From JAFDZV01 sp966128725 (lineage in GTDB: Bacteria; Bacteroidota; Ignavibacteria; OLB7): DNA of 20,643 bases. Positions within the stretch are counted from its first letter, which is position 1, and each line of letters begins with the position of its first letter. Positions 7,586-14,794 of the stretch are shown in pieces. Under the pieces are notes generated by a model. That model worked only from the letters and a program-made list of their open reading frames with translations, was not told the DNA's origin and did no database searches. The DNA lies in NCBI GenBank assembly GCA_966128725.1, contig CBHYLN010000090.1:1-20643 (forward strand), given 5' to 3'. A program made the translations under genes and the position numbers.

Positions 7586-9355
7586 TCACTCGCCCCGGGC
7601 CTCGCCGTAGCCGCGCGGATCGCTGCGGCCGTACACCGTGCGCCGGCCGCTGGAATCGTACTCGATGCGGATCGCGTCCACACGGCCCGAAGGCTCGGTG
7701 CGCTCCAGCAGGGTGTGCCCGCGTTGGCGAAGTGAATCGCGTGCAGGCCCGGTGAACGCCCCGCGCTCGCCGAACAGTGTGTCCGGGCGCCACTGATGGT
7801 GCATGCGCGGCGCGGCCACGGCGGCCGAAAGCGTCATCCCGTAGTCGCGCTGGTTGTGGATCATCTGCAGCACCGTGGTGATGATCGTCGATCCGCCCGG
7901 TGTGCCCACAACCAGCCACGGCCGGCCGTCGCGCACCACGATCGTGGGCGTCATCGAGCTCAACATGCGCTTGCCCGGCTCGATTGCGTTGGCCGCGCTG
8001 CCCACCAACCCGTACATATTGGGCGCTCCCGGCCTGGCGGCGAAATCGTCCATCTCGTTGTTCAGGAAAAACCCTGCTCCATCCACCATCAGCTTGCTCC
8101 CGAACGACGCGTTCAGCGTTACCGTTGCGCTTACGCAATTACCCTGGCGGTCCACCACCGAATAATGCGTGGTCTGCGGGCTCTCGGCATTATAACGCGC
8201 GGGGTCACCGTGCCCGATTGCGCCGCTGGGCGTTGCGGTGTCGGCGATGGTGGCGGCGCGCTCGCGCGCGTAGCGCTTGCTGGCAAGCCCGGCCGTGGGC
8301 ACGGGGTAGTAGTCCGGATCGCCCAGGTATTCGGCGCGATCGGCGTACGCGCGGCGCATCACCTCGGCCAGCAGATGGGCATGCAGCGCCGAGCCCTGCT
8401 CGATGGTCTCGAAGTTGAACTGCTCCATCATGTTCAACATCTGGGCCAGCAGCACACCCCCGCTTGAAGGCGGCGGCATGGTGATGATCGTGTCGCCACG
8501 GTAGGTGCCGATAATCGGCGCGCGCTCGGTTGCGCGATACGCCTTCAGGTCGGCCTCGGTGATCAACCCGCCCGAGCGCCTCATCTGCCCGGCGATCAGC
8601 TCGGCGGTGCGGCCCTCGTAAAATCCCGCCTCACCGTTGTCGGCGATGCGCTGCAGCGTGATTGCCAGCTCCGGTTGCCGCCACAGCGTGCCCGCGGGAA
8701 GCGGCGTGCCGCCGGGGGCCACAATCCGCATCGTTGTGGGGAACTCCGCGAAGTCCTTCAGCTTGGCGGCGAAATCGGCTGCCAGCCCGGGCTGCACAAC
8801 AAAACCCTGCCCGGCGAGCTCGATAGCCGGGGCCATCACCTCCTGCCGCCGGCGTGTACCATAGGCCTTCAGCGCGGCAAGCAGACCGGCCGGCGAACCG
8901 GGCACACCGGCCGCCAGCGCGCCCAGTTGCGATCGTCGCGGCACGAACTCGCCGGCGGAATCCAGATACATCGTGCGTGTTGCCGCCGCCGGCGCTCGCT
9001 CGCGGAAATCGATTGTGGTGGTGCGCCCATCGGCCATGCGGATCACCATGAACCCGCCGCCGCCAAGGTTGCCGGCCTGCGGCAGTGTTACCGCCAGCGC
9101 GAACCCCACGGCCACCGCCGCGTCCACCGCGTTGCCGCCCTGACGCAGGATCGCCAGCCCGACCTCGGTTGCCTGCGGCGTTGCTGATGATACCATGCCG
9201 AATGGCGAACGTGCAGCCAGCGTATCGGCCGCCTGTATCGCGGCGAAGTCCGGGCGGGCCACCGGATGTTGCGAACAGGCCGCTACCGTCGCCAACGCAG
9301 TCGCCAGCAGCCCGCAGACGCAAGCGCGCCACCAGAAAAAGGAGATGTTTCGCAT
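7586..9355 (-). CDS. ggt: Gamma-glutamyltransferase, predicted lipoprotein
   Basis: The 589-residue precursor is a gamma-glutamyltranspeptidase (Ntn hydrolase), which hydrolyses or transfers the gamma-glutamyl group of glutathione and related compounds in the cell envelope. Family motifs include SPFGMVSSATPQATEVG, GGNAVDAAVAVGFALAV, GNLGGGGFMVIR, DFRERAP, PPPSSGGVLLAQML, LNNEMDDF, LSSMTPTIV and GTPGGSTIITTVLQMI. The autoprocessing site and catalytic threonine are in ESPQTTHYSVVD: Thr395, codon 8171-8173, begins the small subunit. The ATG at 9355 is preferred over an upstream frame to 9472, because it gives a clean lipoprotein signal ending in VAAC (Cys27). It also lies 3 nt after a TATATTCG octamer. 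It is divergent from the DUF3078 gene and convergent with DUF1501. Confidence 0.93.
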   Translation of the reverse strand: MRNISFFWWRACVCGLLATALATVAACSQHPVARPDFAAIQAADTLAARSPFGMVSSATPQATEVGLAILRQGGNAVDAAVAVGFALAVTLPQAGNLGGGGFMVIRMADGRTTTIDFRERAPAAATRTMYLDSAGEFVPRRSQLGALAAGVPGSPAGLLAALKAYGTRRRQEVMAPAIELAGQGFVVQPGLAADFAAKLKDFAEFPTTMRIVAPGGTPLPAGTLWRQPELAITLQRIADNGEAGFYEGRTAELIAGQMRRSGGLITEADLKAYRATERAPIIGTYRGDTIITMPPPSSGGVLLAQMLNMMEQFNFETIEQGSALHAHLLAEVMRRAYADRAEYLGDPDYYPVPTAGLASKRYARERAATIADTATPSGAIGHGDPARYNAESPQTTHYSVVDRQGNCVSATVTLNASFGSKLMVDGAGFFLNNEMDDFAARPGAPNMYGLVGSAANAIEPGKRMLSSMTPTIVVRDGRPWLVVGTPGGSTIITTVLQMIHNQRDYGMTLSAAVAAPRMHHQWRPDTLFGERGAFTGPARDSLRQRGHTLLERTEPSGRVDAIRIEYDSSGRRTVYGRSDPRGYGEARGE

Positions 9356-9358
9356 GGG

Positions 9359-9366
9359 CGAATATA
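9359..9366 (-). promoter_or_regulatory. Candidate -7 element TATATTCG directly before ggt
   Basis: TATATTCG on the minus strand is separated from the ggt ATG by only CCC. If this octamer is the -7 element, transcription would begin at or near the start codon, giving a leaderless mRNA. No matching -33 element is visible. Confidence 0.5.
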
Positions 9367-9437
9367 GCTCGTGCGTCGGCATTGGTTCTCCGGCCGGGCG
9401 GGCGTTGCACGGCGTAGGTGTGTCGCGGGCGAAATTG

Positions 9438-9445
9438 TAGATTCG
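9438..9445 (+). promoter_or_regulatory. Candidate -7 element TAGATTCG for the DUF3078 gene
   Basis: TAGATTCG followed by CC lies 36 nt before the ATG at 9482, in the 126-bp region shared with the divergent ggt promoter. It matches the pattern seen at 9359, 13767 and 14715. Confidence 0.5.
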
Positions 9446-9481
9446 CCGATCGAGCAATCCGACACAACCCATAGGCGAACG

Positions 9482-10396
9482 ATGTCCTTGTTTTCACGCT
9501 GTACAACGCTCACCCTTTTTCTGTTACTGGCCGCGAACATTTTCAGCCTGTTTGCACAGGAGCCGGCGCCACCACCGGCCGATACATCGGGGTGGAAGCT
9601 GGGGGGGGACTTCGGCGTGAACTTCTCGCAGATAGCGCTCTCCAACTGGTCCGGCGGCGGCAAAAACGCCGTCAACATCGCCGGTATCCTTTCGCTGTTC
9701 GCCAACGATGTGGATTCGATAAGCTCCTGGACCAACAGCCTTGAAACCGGGTACGGCTTCATGAAGCTGGCGAAGGAGGATATGCGCAAAAGCGATGACA
9801 GGCTTACGCTTGTTTCCTCGTACGGCTACAACGCCTCCAGCAAGTTCCTGTACAGCGCGCTGCTGGATTTCCGCACGCAGCTTACCGACGGGCTGGACTA
9901 CACGCAGTACGATTCGGCCACGGGCAGTTATCCCGTGCAGTCGCGTTTCCTGGCGCCCGGGCGGTTGAAGGTGGGCGTGGGTATGACATATCGGCCGGCG
10001 AAATCGCTGGAGATATTGCTGGCGCCGCTTTCCAACCAGTTGACGCTGGTGCTGGACGATTCCCTTTCGGCGATCGGGGCGTTTGGCGTGGAGCCCGGCA
10101 AGAAGGCCAAAAGCGAGCTGGGCTCGTTGCTCAACGTGTTGTACCAGGATGATGTGATGGAGAACGTGGCGCTGAAAACCCGGCTGAGCCTGTTTGCCCC
10201 GTACGACCGTTTCACCACGGTTGTGGTAACGTGGGAATCGTTGCTGAACCTTACGGTGAATGACTTCCTGAACGCGAGCGTATCGGTTGATGTGGTGTAC
10301 GACGACGCCGTGAAGATCAACCGCGACGACGGAACAACCGGCCCATCGACCCAGGTGCGCGAAGTGCTTGCGCTGGGCCTGGGGTACAAGTTCTAG
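9482..10396 (+). CDS. DUF3078 outer-membrane beta-barrel protein
   Basis: The 304-residue protein has a Sec signal peptide (MSLFSRCTTLTLFLLLAANIF, cleavage probably before QEPAPPP) and matches DUF3078, a family characteristic of Bacteroidota and relatives. Diagnostic stretches are VNFSQIALSNWSGGGKNAVN, WTNSLETGYGFMKL, MRKSDDRLTLVSSYGYN, FLAPGRLKVGVGMTYRP, LAPLSNQLTLVLD, LFAPYDRF and the closing REVLALGLGYKF. Alternating polar and hydrophobic strands and the terminal aromatic residue fit an outer-membrane barrel. The start at 9482 is the only one that yields the signal peptide. Biochemical role is unknown. It appears to be monocistronic, with a GC hairpin after it. Confidence 0.9.
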   Translation: MSLFSRCTTLTLFLLLAANIFSLFAQEPAPPPADTSGWKLGGDFGVNFSQIALSNWSGGGKNAVNIAGILSLFANDVDSISSWTNSLETGYGFMKLAKEDMRKSDDRLTLVSSYGYNASSKFLYSALLDFRTQLTDGLDYTQYDSATGSYPVQSRFLAPGRLKVGVGMTYRPAKSLEILLAPLSNQLTLVLDDSLSAIGAFGVEPGKKAKSELGSLLNVLYQDDVMENVALKTRLSLFAPYDRFTTVVVTWESLLNLTVNDFLNASVSVDVVYDDAVKINRDDGTTGPSTQVREVLALGLGYKF

Positions 10397-10418
10397 GCCG
10401 GTGATGAGCATTGCGGCC

Positions 10419-10435
10419 GGGCCGATGCACGGCCC
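10419..10435 (+). terminator. Hairpin downstream of DUF3078
   Basis: GGGCCG (10419-10424) and CGGCCC (10430-10435) pair perfectly around ATGCA, 22 bp after the stop codon. A second hairpin, GTACCG-GGTG-CGGTAC, follows at 10439-10454. Neither is followed by a T-tract, so a role in termination is uncertain. Confidence 0.4.
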
Positions 10436-10490
10436 CGCGTACCGGGTGCGGTACAATCGAACGTGACTGAACGGAACAATGGAGGAACAC

Positions 10491-10964
10491 ATGGATGCGC
10501 AGCACAACCAGTCGATGCCCATCGTGGAACATTTCGCCGCGCCGGTTGAGCGCGTCTTTGGCGCATGGCACAACGCGCCCGATTTGGAACGTTGGGCCTG
10601 GGGCAGCCTTGGCAACGATGCCCGTGCCGATTCGGACTTTCGCGTTGGCGGCGCCTACGCGGTATCGACCCTCGGCAATGACGGCAACCGCTGGAGCTTT
10701 GCCGGCACCTTCACGACCATCGAACCCAACCGCCGCATCGAGCAGACGCTGGTGTGGGATGCGCCGATGGGGTATCCGCCGGAAGTGGAATACATAACCA
10801 CGGAGTTCGCCGCCGACGCCGACGGCACAACCGTCACGTTCGACCATCGCGGCAATCTCAGCGAAGCCTCGCTGGCCGAACACGCCCGTGGATGGCGCAA
10901 CGCCTTCGCCACGTTGCGGAAACATCTGGAGGGTGAGACGGCGGATGGGGCAATCGCACAATGA
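10491..10964 (+). CDS. SRPBCC / AHSA1-like protein
   Basis: The 157-residue soluble protein has the START/SRPBCC pattern of the AHSA1 group: an opening strand and helix (VEHFAAPVERVFGAWHNAPDLERWAWG), central strands (DFRVGGAYAVST, WSFAGTFTTIEPNRRIEQTLVWD), a further strand (TTVTFDHRGNL) and a long C-terminal helix (EHARGWRNAFATLRKHL). Members bind small hydrophobic ligands or act as chaperone cofactors; the substrate here cannot be told. The ATG at 10491 is chosen over one at 10479 because GGAGG (10481-10485) stands 5 nt before it. A weak TACAATCG octamer lies at 10452-10459. Confidence 0.82.
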   Translation: MDAQHNQSMPIVEHFAAPVERVFGAWHNAPDLERWAWGSLGNDARADSDFRVGGAYAVSTLGNDGNRWSFAGTFTTIEPNRRIEQTLVWDAPMGYPPEVEYITTEFAADADGTTVTFDHRGNLSEASLAEHARGWRNAFATLRKHLEGETADGAIAQ

Positions 10965-11050
10965 TGTTGCCAGGTTGCGCGGCGAACGGCTCGGCATAAC
11001 GTGTGGTCGACACCGGCGCCTTGCGTCCTTCCACGAAAGTCGAAAATTCG

Positions 11051-11416
11051 ATGATCGAAACCCATGGTCTTACCCATTTCGCGCTGGCGGTACGTGATCC
11101 CGAGCGTTCGCTTCGATTCTATGAGCAGGCGTTCGGTGTTCATGAGTACTTCCGCGACGAAACCCAGATTCAGGCTCTTGGGCCTGGCCCGCACGACGTG
11201 TTGGCGTTTGTGCGTGATGAAGTTCGCGCAGGGGCATGTGGTGGCGTTCTGCACCTCGGCTTTCGGCTTAAGCGGCCGGAGGACATCGATCGTGCGGTTG
11301 CCGAGTTGGAGGCTGCAGGAGGAACGCTCCTGAGTCGTGGTGAGTTTGCGCCGGGTTATCCGTTTGCCTATCTCGCCGATCCGGACGGATACGAGATCGA
11401 GATCTGGTTTGAATAA
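11051..11416 (+). CDS. VOC superfamily (glyoxalase-like) protein with metal ligands
   Basis: The 121-residue protein shows the vicinal-oxygen-chelate pattern: GLTHFALAVRDPERSLRFYEQAFG at the start and FAYLADPDGYEIEIWF at the end, with the usual beta-alpha-beta-beta-beta repeats. Candidate metal ligands are in place: His9, His68 (in VLHLGF) and Glu117. It could be a metal-dependent lyase, isomerase or dioxygenase-like enzyme; the substrate is unknown. The ATG at 11051 comes directly after AAAATTCG, one base off the window's TAnnTTCG octamer. The next VOC gene follows after 33 bp and is probably co-transcribed. Confidence 0.85.
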   Translation: MIETHGLTHFALAVRDPERSLRFYEQAFGVHEYFRDETQIQALGPGPHDVLAFVRDEVRAGACGGVLHLGFRLKRPEDIDRAVAELEAAGGTLLSRGEFAPGYPFAYLADPDGYEIEIWFE

Positions 11417-11449
11417 TATCCCATCTGAAACTGGAGGCTACGTACCACT

Positions 11450-11821
11450 ATGTTGAATACCGCCGAGCTGATGTGTTTCGCGGCCACGGCCAACCCCGAT
11501 GCCGCGCGTGCGTTCTACCGCGACACGCTTGGTCTTGAGCTTGTTGAGGAAAGCCCGTTTGCGCTGGTGTTCAACGCCAACGGCATCATGTTGCGCGTGC
11601 AGAACGTGCCGGAACTGGTTCCGGCGCAGTACACCATGATCGGGTGGAAGGTGGCGGATATCCGCGCGGAGCTTGCCGAACTGGCCGCGCGCGGTGTAGT
11701 GGCGCTCCGGTACCCGTGGATGCAGCAGGACGAACTTGGCATATGGCATACAGGGTCCGGCGCGATGGTTGCCTGGTTTCACGATCCCGACGGCAACACG
11801 CTTTCGCTGACACAGTGGTAG
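11450..11821 (+). CDS. VOC superfamily protein lacking the usual metal ligands
   Basis: The 123-residue protein is a second VOC-fold member (ANPDAARAFYRDTLGLELVEE at the start, MVAWFHDPDGNTLSLTQW at the end). Unlike its neighbour, it has no His in the first strand (ELMCFAAT), Trp in place of the central His (MIGWKVAD) and no acidic residue at the C-terminal ligand position (NTLSL). That pattern is typical of ligand-binding, bleomycin-resistance-like VOC proteins rather than metalloenzymes. A GGAGG at 11433-11437 lies 12 nt before the ATG, longer than ideal. The two VOC proteins are not close copies. Its 3' end converges on the next, minus-strand gene. Confidence 0.85.
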   Translation: MLNTAELMCFAATANPDAARAFYRDTLGLELVEESPFALVFNANGIMLRVQNVPELVPAQYTMIGWKVADIRAELAELAARGVVALRYPWMQQDELGIWHTGSGAMVAWFHDPDGNTLSLTQW

Positions 11822-11863
11822 GCGGCGCGGTGCATCCGCTCCCACGCCGGCGCTGCCGTTCGG

Positions 11864-12622
11864 CTACACCACGCTGATTCGCCTGGCGCGCTGCTGAAGG
11901 TTCAGGCCCTCGTTGTCGCCCCAGGCCGTTTCGTAGTTCTGCGCAAACCCAAGCGAGCCGAACTCGTGCGCCGCGCCGGCGATGGTCTGCTCGTCCAGCT
12001 CGTCGAAATCCTCCAGGCTCTGCGAGAACCGTGGGTGTTCGTCGTATTTGTTCGGGTTCACCACGCTGAACACCTGCGGGATATCCAGCGGAATCTCCCC
12101 GCCGTTCGGATAGGCGTCCTGTTCCCGCACCAGCACCGCGCCGTTGCGGAACGCCGCATTGCGCGTAATCACAAATCGCCCCTCGTCCGCAACACAGAAC
12201 GTGGCCGTGGTCGCGATCGTTGAGCACTTCAGCAGGAACTCGCACACCAGATAGGCGTTGAACTCGTTGTCGGCCACGTGGGAAACGCCGCTGGCCAGCG
12301 CGTTATCGCGCACGCCGCCCCATCGCACCGTGAACAGCCCCTCGTACTCCATCGCACGCACGGCGGCCAACTCGTCGCCGCCAAGCTCGATCTTCTTGGC
12401 CAGCAATCGCTTGCGGAAGTGGTACTTCGCCTGGTGGTACGGCATCTCGGGGATGCGATCGTAGTTGGGGAACAGGATGTAGCGCTTCATGCCGATGCGG
12501 TCGCAGCTCCAGATGAACTCCGAGTTGTACCAGTGCTGAAGCCTGGCGATCTGTGCCCACTCGTCGTTGGCGATCGCGTTGTCCGGTTCGTTCTCGATGT
12601 AGTAGCGTAATGCGCGTGGCAC
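11864..12622 (-). CDS. Hypothetical soluble protein, 252 residues, not recognised
   Basis: I do not recognise a family. The reading frame begins with GTG at 12622 (next in-frame ATG at about residue 45, MKRYILFPNYDR) and has no signal peptide or transmembrane helix. The N-terminal third is rich in aromatic and charged residues (RYYIENEPDN, HWYNSEFIWSCDRIG, YHQAKYHFRKRLLAKK). The middle has alternating hydrophobic strands (TATFCVADEGRFVITRN) and the C-terminal part is acidic (SLEDFDELDEQ). Balanced composition and lack of the His/Arg/Gln bias of antisense frames argue that it is real. It lies 94 bp downstream of riboflavin synthase on the same strand, with a strong hairpin between them, so co-transcription is uncertain. 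Confidence 0.72.
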   Translation of the reverse strand: MPRALRYYIENEPDNAIANDEWAQIARLQHWYNSEFIWSCDRIGMKRYILFPNYDRIPEMPYHQAKYHFRKRLLAKKIELGGDELAAVRAMEYEGLFTVRWGGVRDNALASGVSHVADNEFNAYLVCEFLLKCSTIATTATFCVADEGRFVITRNAAFRNGAVLVREQDAYPNGGEIPLDIPQVFSVVNPNKYDEHPRFSQSLEDFDELDEQTIAGAAHEFGSLGFAQNYETAWGDNEGLNLQQRARRISVV

Positions 12623-12655
12623 GGTAGTTCCGATTCAGGTCTCGTGCAGGATTGC

Positions 12656-12677
12656 CCGGCGCCCGTTGCGGCGCCGG
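12656..12677 (-). terminator. Strong 8-bp hairpin between riboflavin synthase and the hypothetical gene
   Basis: CCGGCGCC (12656-12663) and GGCGCCGG (12670-12677) pair perfectly around a 6-nt loop. There is no T-tract on the minus strand afterwards, so this may be a pause, an mRNA stabiliser or a rho-type terminator hairpin. Confidence 0.4.
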
Positions 12678-12716
12678 CGGCTGGCGCACCCGTGCCAACC
12701 GGTATCGTGGGTCAAC

Positions 12717-13307
12717 CTACTGATTGCGCACGAAGTTTCGTACATACTTTCCGATCATATCGAACTCCAGATTCACCAGGTCGCCCAGCGCAAGCCGGCC
12801 GAACGTGGTCATCTCGAACGTGTGCGGGATGATCGATACCATGCAGGTGTTGGCGGCAACGTCCGCGGCGGTGAGCGATACGCCGTTGATCGCTATGGAG
12901 CCCACCGGTATCACCAGCGGCGCGAACTCCTCCGGGTAGCGCACCCGGAACAGCCAGGAGCTTTCCAGGGTCGAAGCCTCGATCACCGTGCCCACGCAAT
13001 CCACATGCCCCATCACGTAATGCCCGCCCAGCCGGTCGCCGGCGCGCAAGGCCCGTTCCAGATTCACCTGCCGGCCCGCCGTGAAATCGCCGAACGTTGT
13101 CTTCTTCAGCGTCTCCTCAACGGCAACCACCGTGAACCAGTCCGCGCCGTGCTCCACCACCGTCTGGCAGCAGCCGTCGATGGCCACCGAGTCATCGATG
13201 CCAAGATCGCGCGTAACCGTTGTGGCCTGCACGCGCAGCCTGCGCGCTCCGCCGGTTTCGGTAACCTCGGCGATCGTGCCAATTTCCTCTACGAGCCCGG
13301 TAAACAT
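12717..13307 (-). CDS. ribE: Riboflavin synthase alpha subunit
   Basis: The 196-residue protein catalyses the last step of riboflavin synthesis, dismutation of two 6,7-dimethyl-8-ribityllumazine molecules to riboflavin and a pyrimidinedione. It has two tandem lumazine-binding domains (about residues 1-95 and 96-190). The N-terminus MFTGLVEEIGTI is the family hallmark and fixes the start. Other conserved segments are SVAIDGCCQTVV, FTVVAVEETLKKTTFG, VNLERAL, GGHYVMGHVDCVGTV, SIAINGVSLTA and ISIIPHTFEMTT-like SIIPHTFEMTTFG. Length and motifs are those of a complete enzyme. No other riboflavin gene lies in the window and I see no FMN riboswitch upstream. Neighbours on the same strand appear unrelated. 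Confidence 0.96.
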   Translation of the reverse strand: MFTGLVEEIGTIAEVTETGGARRLRVQATTVTRDLGIDDSVAIDGCCQTVVEHGADWFTVVAVEETLKKTTFGDFTAGRQVNLERALRAGDRLGGHYVMGHVDCVGTVIEASTLESSWLFRVRYPEEFAPLVIPVGSIAINGVSLTAADVAANTCMVSIIPHTFEMTTFGRLALGDLVNLEFDMIGKYVRNFVRNQ

Positions 13308-13491
13308 GCGATTGATGGTTTCGTGCGGATGATTCGGGTGCTTCGGCGCACAACAGCGCGCGGCTACGGCTGCCGACCGCTATTGCGAAGCCGTGCCGTG
13401 GGAGAGAGAGAGAGCGTGTGTGCAGGGGGGCCTGAGGAGCGTGCCAAACGTGGACGCCGGCATCTCAACAATCGCTGGGTTGCCGGCTACG
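13308..13491. other. 184-bp intergenic region with (GA)n tract and hairpin
   Basis: I see no gene here. It holds a purine tract of GA repeats (13402-13414) and an inverted repeat GCCGGCA (13456-13462) / TGCCGGC (13481-13487) with an 18-nt loop. The inverted repeat lies immediately after the stop of the 89-residue gene, where it could serve as a terminator. Confidence 0.4.
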
Positions 13492-13761
13492 CTACGAAGC
13501 GTTCCGCAGCAACGCCATTTCCTCCTCGATCGCATCGCGCAGGGCCGGCTTCACGAACACCTGGTCCAGACCGGCGTCGTGCAACGAACGAGCCATCACG
13601 TGGATACGGCGACCGAAATGGTGGCGACGGTTGATCAGCAGCAATCGCTTGCTGTGCACAGTGCATATGCCTCCCTCGAAATCCCCCATCTCGATGCGGA
13701 CCATCAGGCCCATCTGTTCTGCGAGGAGCTTCAGCTCGTCGTAGATCTGCTGTTGAGTCAT
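13492..13761 (-). CDS. Small conserved-looking hypothetical protein, 89 residues
   Basis: The protein starts MTQQQIYDELKLLAEQMGLMVRI and ends FVKPALRDAIEEEMALLRNAS. It has the look of a compact alpha/beta protein: helix, strand with GDFEGGICTV, a basic segment LLLINRRHHFGRRIHVMARSL-like, and a closing helix with KPALRDAIEEE. I believe similar 80-90-residue proteins of unknown function occur in Chlorobi/Ignavibacteria-type genomes, but I cannot name a family. It has no signal peptide or membrane segment. The gene has its own promoter-like octamer TATCTTCG 5 nt before the ATG and a terminator upstream that separates it from the methyltransferase gene. An overlapping frame starting at 13780 is a shadow. 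Confidence 0.78.
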   Translation of the reverse strand: MTQQQIYDELKLLAEQMGLMVRIEMGDFEGGICTVHSKRLLLINRRHHFGRRIHVMARSLHDAGLDQVFVKPALRDAIEEEMALLRNAS

Positions 13762-13766
13762 GGGTG

Positions 13767-13774
13767 CGAAGATA
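13767..13774 (-). promoter_or_regulatory. Candidate -7 element TATCTTCG before the 89-residue gene
   Basis: TATCTTCG on the minus strand is separated from the ATG by CACCC only, again implying an almost leaderless transcript. It immediately follows the T-rich end of the upstream terminator, giving a very compact terminator-promoter junction. Confidence 0.55.
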
Positions 13775-13781
13775 CAACAAA

Positions 13782-13818
13782 GCGGGGCCCGAACGCCACA
13801 GGCAACTTGAGGCCCCGC
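13782..13818 (-). terminator. Intrinsic terminator-like hairpin after the O-methyltransferase
   Basis: GCGGGGCC (13782-13789) and GGCCCCGC (13811-13818) pair perfectly around a 21-nt loop. On the minus strand the stem is followed by TTTGTTGT, a U-rich tail as expected for an intrinsic terminator. It would end the methyltransferase transcript just before the 89-residue gene. Confidence 0.55.
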
Positions 13819-13895
13819 AAGGATTTTATACGGTACGATGTGCCTGCCGGTCGGTTGAACTGCCTGCCGGCATCACGGCGTTCACCAACCGTTGG

Positions 13896-14552
13896 CTACT
13901 GCCGGGTAACCACGCCGATGCACATGCCGTCGCCCACGGGCACCATGCAGGATTGCAGGCCGGGATGCTGGGCCATCGCGCGGTTGAACGCCTGCATGCC
14001 GCGCACGTCGGGGTCGGCCGTGCTGGCGTCGGCGATGTTGCCCCAGGCCAGCGCGTTGTCGCCGGCGATCAGCCCGCCCACCCGCATCATCGGATGGATC
14101 AGCTCCAGATAGCGCACGTAGCCGGGCTTGTCGGCATCGATGAACGCGAAGTCGTACGGCCCGGTACCGGCCAGCTCGCGCTCCAGCACATCGGCCCCGG
14201 CGCCCACCATCACCCGGATCACATCGCCAAGGCCGGCCTTCGCCGCCTGCTCGCGCGCAAACTCCGCTCGCAGCGGGTCGCGCTCGATCGTCACCAGCTC
14301 GCCATCGGGCGGCAGGGCTCGCGCCATGATGATGGCGCTGTAGCCGCCAAGCGTGCCAACCTCCACCACGCGGCGTGCGCCCATGCCGCGCAGCATCACC
14401 TGCATGTAGGCCCCCTGCTCCGGGCTGATCTGGATCTCGGGTATTCCGGCGGCGATGGCGTCGGCGCGCAGTTGCGCAAGCAATTCGTCCTCAACGCCAA
14501 AGGCGTCAACGATATATGTATAGATCTCCTCGGTAAGCGGCGTTCCCTTCAT
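13896..14552 (-). CDS. SAM-dependent O-methyltransferase (family 3, CCoAOMT-like)
   Basis: The 218-residue protein matches O-methyltransferase family 3 (caffeoyl-CoA/catechol type), class I Rossmann methyltransferases that usually need a divalent cation. The SAM-binding motif is VVEVGTLGGYSAIIMARALP (about residues 63-82), followed by ELVTIERD (acidic residue for the ribose) and the metal/substrate region YDFAFIDADKPGYVRYLE and GGLIAGDNALAWGNIAD. It ends with the family-typical VPVGDGMCIGVVTR. The ATG at 14552 gives the usual N-terminus; AGGAG lies about 10 nt upstream, and a longer frame to 14708 adds only a Cys/Arg-rich leader. The acceptor substrate is unknown. The gene is divergent from the kinase cluster. 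Confidence 0.92.
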   Translation of the reverse strand: MKGTPLTEEIYTYIVDAFGVEDELLAQLRADAIAAGIPEIQISPEQGAYMQVMLRGMGARRVVEVGTLGGYSAIIMARALPPDGELVTIERDPLRAEFAREQAAKAGLGDVIRVMVGAGADVLERELAGTGPYDFAFIDADKPGYVRYLELIHPMMRVGGLIAGDNALAWGNIADASTADPDVRGMQAFNRAMAQHPGLQSCMVPVGDGMCIGVVTRQ

Positions 14553-14794
14553 TGGCGGCGGACTCCTGATCGGTTCGGTTGTGCGCGGGCATTTCCCGCG
14601 CGCGGAAAGCGGCGGGCGCAATCTACATACGAAGCGTGCTTCGGCGAGCGGCCCCATCCCCGGCGTTGCAACTCCGTTACGCCTGCGTCCACAATCGGCA
14701 CACCCCAAGTTCCGTATCTTCGCCGCCGGTAACGATCGTGCTGGCTGGAAGTGTACGTGGGAACCGTTCGAACAATCCTAGACGAAGAGTAACC
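14553..14794. promoter_or_regulatory. Divergent promoter region between methyltransferase and kinase
   Basis: This 242-bp gap holds a TAGATTGC octamer on the minus strand (14618-14625), 65 nt before the methyltransferase ATG, and a TATCTTCG octamer on the plus strand (14715-14722), about 72 nt before the kinase GTG. It also contains a hairpin, CGCGCGGGAAATGCCCGCGCAC on the minus strand around 14579-14600, in the methyltransferase leader. No other gene is evident. Confidence 0.4.
14715..14722 (+). promoter_or_regulatory. Candidate -7 element TATCTTCG for the kinase cluster
   Basis: TATCTTCG followed by CC is identical to the octamer before the 89-residue gene. It would drive the whole kinase-phosphatase-FHA-PBP cluster, with a leader of roughly 65 nt. 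Confidence 0.45.

Noticed and set aside
13402..13414. GA dinucleotide repeat as a functional element
   Set aside because: Only about six GA units, not placed near a start codon; probably simple-sequence noise.
13308..13440. FMN riboswitch upstream of riboflavin synthase
   Set aside because: I could not find the conserved multi-helix layout or its fixed motifs in the short leader.
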